Shown here in pieces: positions 61,379-64,000 of a stretch of 64,000 bases of DNA. The notes under the pieces are model-generated. The model was given only the letters and a program-made list of their open reading frames with translations. It searched no databases and was not told the origin of the DNA. The position numbers and the translations under genes are program-made. Every line of letters begins with the position of its first letter. Within the stretch, counting starts at the first letter, position 1. Source of the DNA: Hydrogenophaga sp. (lineage in GTDB: Bacteria; Pseudomonadota; Gammaproteobacteria; Burkholderiales; Burkholderiaceae_C). The stretch is from assembly GCA_016741995.1 (NCBI GenBank), contig JACVCO010000001.1:186001-250000 (forward strand), given 5' to 3'.

Positions 61379-62509
61379 TCAGGCCAGGGCGCGCTGGATC
61401 AGGATCTTCTGTACGTCGGACGTGCCTTCGTAGATCTGGCACACGCGCACGTCGCGCCAGATGCGCTCCACCGGGAAATCGCTCACGTAGCCGTAGCCAC
61501 CGTGCACCTGGATCGCGTCGCTGCAGACGCGCTCGGCCATCTCGCTGGCGAACAGCTTGGCCATGGCGGCTTCTTTCAGGCAGGGCCGCCCGGCGTCGCG
61601 CAGGGCGGCGGCGTGGTGCACCAGGGCGCGCGCGGCCTCGATCTGCGTGGCCATGTCGGCCAGCCGAAAGCCCACCGCCTGGTGGTTGAAGATGGGTTGG
61701 CCAAAGCTTTCGCGCTCCTTGGCGTAAGCCAGCGCACACTCGAACGCACTGCGCGCCATGCCCACGCTCTGCGCGGCGATGCCGATGCGCCCGCCTTCGA
61801 GCGCGGAGAGCGCGATCTTGTAGCCCTCGCCCTCGGCACCGATGAGGTTGTCGGCCGGGATGCGGCAGTTCTCGAAGTTGATCTGCGCGGTGTCGCTGCT
61901 GTGCTGGCCCACCTTCTCTTCGAGCCGCGCCACCACATAGCCCGGTGTGCTGGTGGGCACCAGGAAGGCGCTCATGCCGCGCTTGCCGGCGGCCTTGTCG
62001 GTGACGGCGATGACGATGGCGAGGTGGCCGTGCTTGCCGCTGGTGATGAACTGCTTGACGCCGTTGAGCACGTAGTCGCCGCCCTGCTTCGTGGCGGTGG
62101 TGCGCAGCGCCGAGGCATCGGAACCCACGTGCGGCTCGGTCAGGCAGAACACGCCCAGCATCTGCCCGGCGGCCAGCGAGCGCAGCCAGCGTTCCTGTTG
62201 CTGCGCATTGCCGTAGCGCATGAGGATGGCGTTGACCGGGCAGTTGGTGACGCTGATGGCGGTGCTGGTGCCGCCATCGCCGGCGGCGATCTCTTCGAGC
62301 ACGATGGCCAGCGTCGTGTAGTCGAGCCCGGCACCACCGAGCGATTCGGGCACGCAGATGCCGTAGGCACCGAGTTCGGCCAGGCCGCGGTGGGCCTCGT
62401 GCGGAAAGTGGTGTTCCTTGTCCCACCGCGCGGCGTTGGGCCAGAGTTCGGCCTGGGAAAACGCGCGCACGGCGTCGCGAACGGCTTCCTGGTCGGGGGT
62501 GAGCAGCAT
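61379..62509 (-). CDS. Acyl-CoA dehydrogenase, short/medium-chain type
   Basis: This 376-residue FAD enzyme has FCLTEPHVGSDASALRTTATK, FENCRIPADNLIGAEGEGYKIAL and the C-terminal VCQIYEGTSDVQKILIQRALA. It therefore keeps the catalytic Glu in YEGT, unlike the other acyl-CoA dehydrogenase of the window. It oxidises a short or medium acyl-CoA, with electrons going to ETF. It adjoins the PPOX gene (one base) and lies in the thiolase-SDR-PPOX-dehydrogenase operon. Confidence 0.94.
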   Translation of the reverse strand: MLLTPDQEAVRDAVRAFSQAELWPNAARWDKEHHFPHEAHRGLAELGAYGICVPESLGGAGLDYTTLAIVLEEIAAGDGGTSTAISVTNCPVNAILMRYGNAQQQERWLRSLAAGQMLGVFCLTEPHVGSDASALRTTATKQGGDYVLNGVKQFITSGKHGHLAIVIAVTDKAAGKRGMSAFLVPTSTPGYVVARLEEKVGQHSSDTAQINFENCRIPADNLIGAEGEGYKIALSALEGGRIGIAAQSVGMARSAFECALAYAKERESFGQPIFNHQAVGFRLADMATQIEAARALVHHAAALRDAGRPCLKEAAMAKLFASEMAERVCSDAIQVHGGYGYVSDFPVERIWRDVRVCQIYEGTSDVQKILIQRALA

Positions 62510-63145
62510 TCAGGTCTCCTGGTCCGGGAGGCGTTCCCGGGCGAGTTGTGCGAGGTAGCGCGCGCGCGTGGCTTCTTCGCTCTCCAGCTCGACGGGGGTG
62601 CCGAGCTGGTCGCGGATCATCTGGTTCATGGTGGGCAGGCCGGCGCGATCGGGCCAGCGCTCGGGCGACCACAGCTTCGAGCGCATGAAGGCCTTGGCGC
62701 AGTGCAGGTAAACCTCGTGTGCGGCGACCTCGATCACCAGCGTCGGCCGCTGGCGCTCCTGCGCGAAGTGGTCGGTGAAGGCGGGCTCGTCGCGCAGGCG
62801 GGCGCGGCCGTTGATGCGCAGGGTTTCCTCGACGCCGGGCACGAGGAAGATCAGCGACAGGCGCGGATCGGCCAGCAGGTTCTCCAGTGTGTCGAGCCGG
62901 TTGTTGCCCACTGAATCGGGCAGCAGCAGGGTGTGCTCGTCGAGCACCTTCACGAAACCGGGCTCGCCGCCGCGCGGCGAGGCATCAAGCAGGCGCCCGT
63001 TCACGCCCGCGCTGGCCAGCACGCAGAACGGCGACAGCGCGATGAAGCGGCGCGCGTGCACGTCGATGCGCGCCATCTGTTTGAGCAGCGCGCGCTCGCG
63101 GGGCTGGCCGTACAGCGCGCGCAGTTCGTCGGGTGTCTGGATCAT
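62510..63145 (-). CDS. Pyridoxamine 5'-phosphate oxidase-like FMN protein
   Basis: This 211-residue split-barrel flavoprotein resembles the MSMEG_1061-type PPOX family. It has FCVLASAGVNGRLLDASPRGGEPGFVKVLDEHTLLLPD and a flavin-binding ENLLADPRLSLIFLVPGVEETLRINGRA (given in parts). A C-terminal VEVAAHEVYLHCAKAFMRSKLW follows. It is probably an FMN or F420-type oxidoreductase, not a vitamin B6 enzyme. It is the third gene of the operon. Confidence 0.87.
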   Translation of the reverse strand: MIQTPDELRALYGQPRERALLKQMARIDVHARRFIALSPFCVLASAGVNGRLLDASPRGGEPGFVKVLDEHTLLLPDSVGNNRLDTLENLLADPRLSLIFLVPGVEETLRINGRARLRDEPAFTDHFAQERQRPTLVIEVAAHEVYLHCAKAFMRSKLWSPERWPDRAGLPTMNQMIRDQLGTPVELESEEATRARYLAQLARERLPDQET

Positions 63146-63153
63146 GGGGCGTC

Positions 63154-64000
<847 letters not shown>

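Noticed and set aside
62510-63145. Pyridoxamine phosphate oxidase (PdxH) in vitamin B6 synthesis
   Set aside because: Only the flavin split-barrel fold is shared; PdxH substrate residues and C-terminus are missing.

Overview
The window is a chromosomal segment of a very GC-rich (about 70% by eye) beta-proteobacterium. Several features point to Burkholderiales, family Comamonadaceae, with Hydrogenophaga-like genomes as the closest guess: the DUF6776-bactofilin-ErpA cluster, an ahcY operon behind an SAH riboswitch, a double-length UvrA, the IorAB/TRAP module and the gene-dense operons joined by ATGA/GTGA overlaps. The genus is inferred and was not tested. No rRNA, tRNA, CRISPR array, insertion sequence, phage or integration site was seen. 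No gap between genes exceeds about 210 bases. The window cuts two genes: a CDF cation transporter (left edge) and a thiolase (right edge).

Layout. (1) 1-3.6 kb: CDF transporter end; a histidine kinase and LuxR-type response regulator; then a secreted GlcG/HbpS-family protein and an ankyrin-repeat protein behind a cluster of CGTAG/CTACG half-sites. (2) 3.6-10.2 kb: housekeeping genes. These are tyrS, an M23 murein peptidase, erpA, a bactofilin, a DUF6776 membrane coiled-coil protein, rpsI-rplM and rlmJ. (3) 10.2-14.6 kb: a CAP-domain lipoprotein and the paaABCDE phenylacetyl-CoA epoxidase operon behind a perfect 24-bp palindrome. (4) 14.6-18.3 kb: an RlpA-like lipoprotein, then an autotransporter whose 3' end overlaps an alpha/beta-hydrolase lipoprotein gene. 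(5) 18.5-21.7 kb: the methyl-cycle operon ahcY-tlyA-metF, with an SAH riboswitch and a mutually exclusive terminator upstream. (6) 21.7-32.1 kb: HAD phosphatase, MFS exporter, small membrane protein, Cys-cluster protein, a 1939-residue tandem UvrA, an orphan amino-acid-type ABC binding protein and a universal stress protein with an FNR-type promoter. (7) 32.1-37.9 kb: an NAD-linked molybdenum formate dehydrogenase (FdsA plus a fused FdsG-FdsB) and a divergent ModE/LysR-like regulator. (8) 37.9-46.9 kb: a thioredoxin-fold isomerase, DUF1289 and YbaK genes, then the operon iorA-iorB-dctP-dctQ-dctM with a divergent LysR regulator. (9) 46.9-56.6 kb: a continuous leucine/isovalerate degradation (liu-type) operon with a divergent AraC regulator. 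(10) 56.6-64 kb: HAD and YchJ genes, a glutathione transferase, trkA-trkH potassium uptake, and a fatty-acid-type operon (thiolase, SDR, PPOX protein, acyl-CoA dehydrogenase).

How the genes fit together. The window is rich in aromatic, branched-chain and one-carbon metabolism. IorAB would turn arylpyruvates into aryl-acetyl-CoA. With phenylpyruvate the product is phenylacetyl-CoA, the substrate of PaaABCE. The TRAP transporter in the iorAB operon could supply such acids. The liu-type operon takes isovaleryl-CoA to acetoacetate and acetyl-CoA. Formate dehydrogenase supplies NADH, and ahcY/metF recycle SAH and one-carbon units. Five regulatory sites are readable: the SAH riboswitch, the paa palindrome, a LysR dyad before iorA, an FNR-type box before uspA, and the LuxR-type half-sites before the HbpS-family gene.
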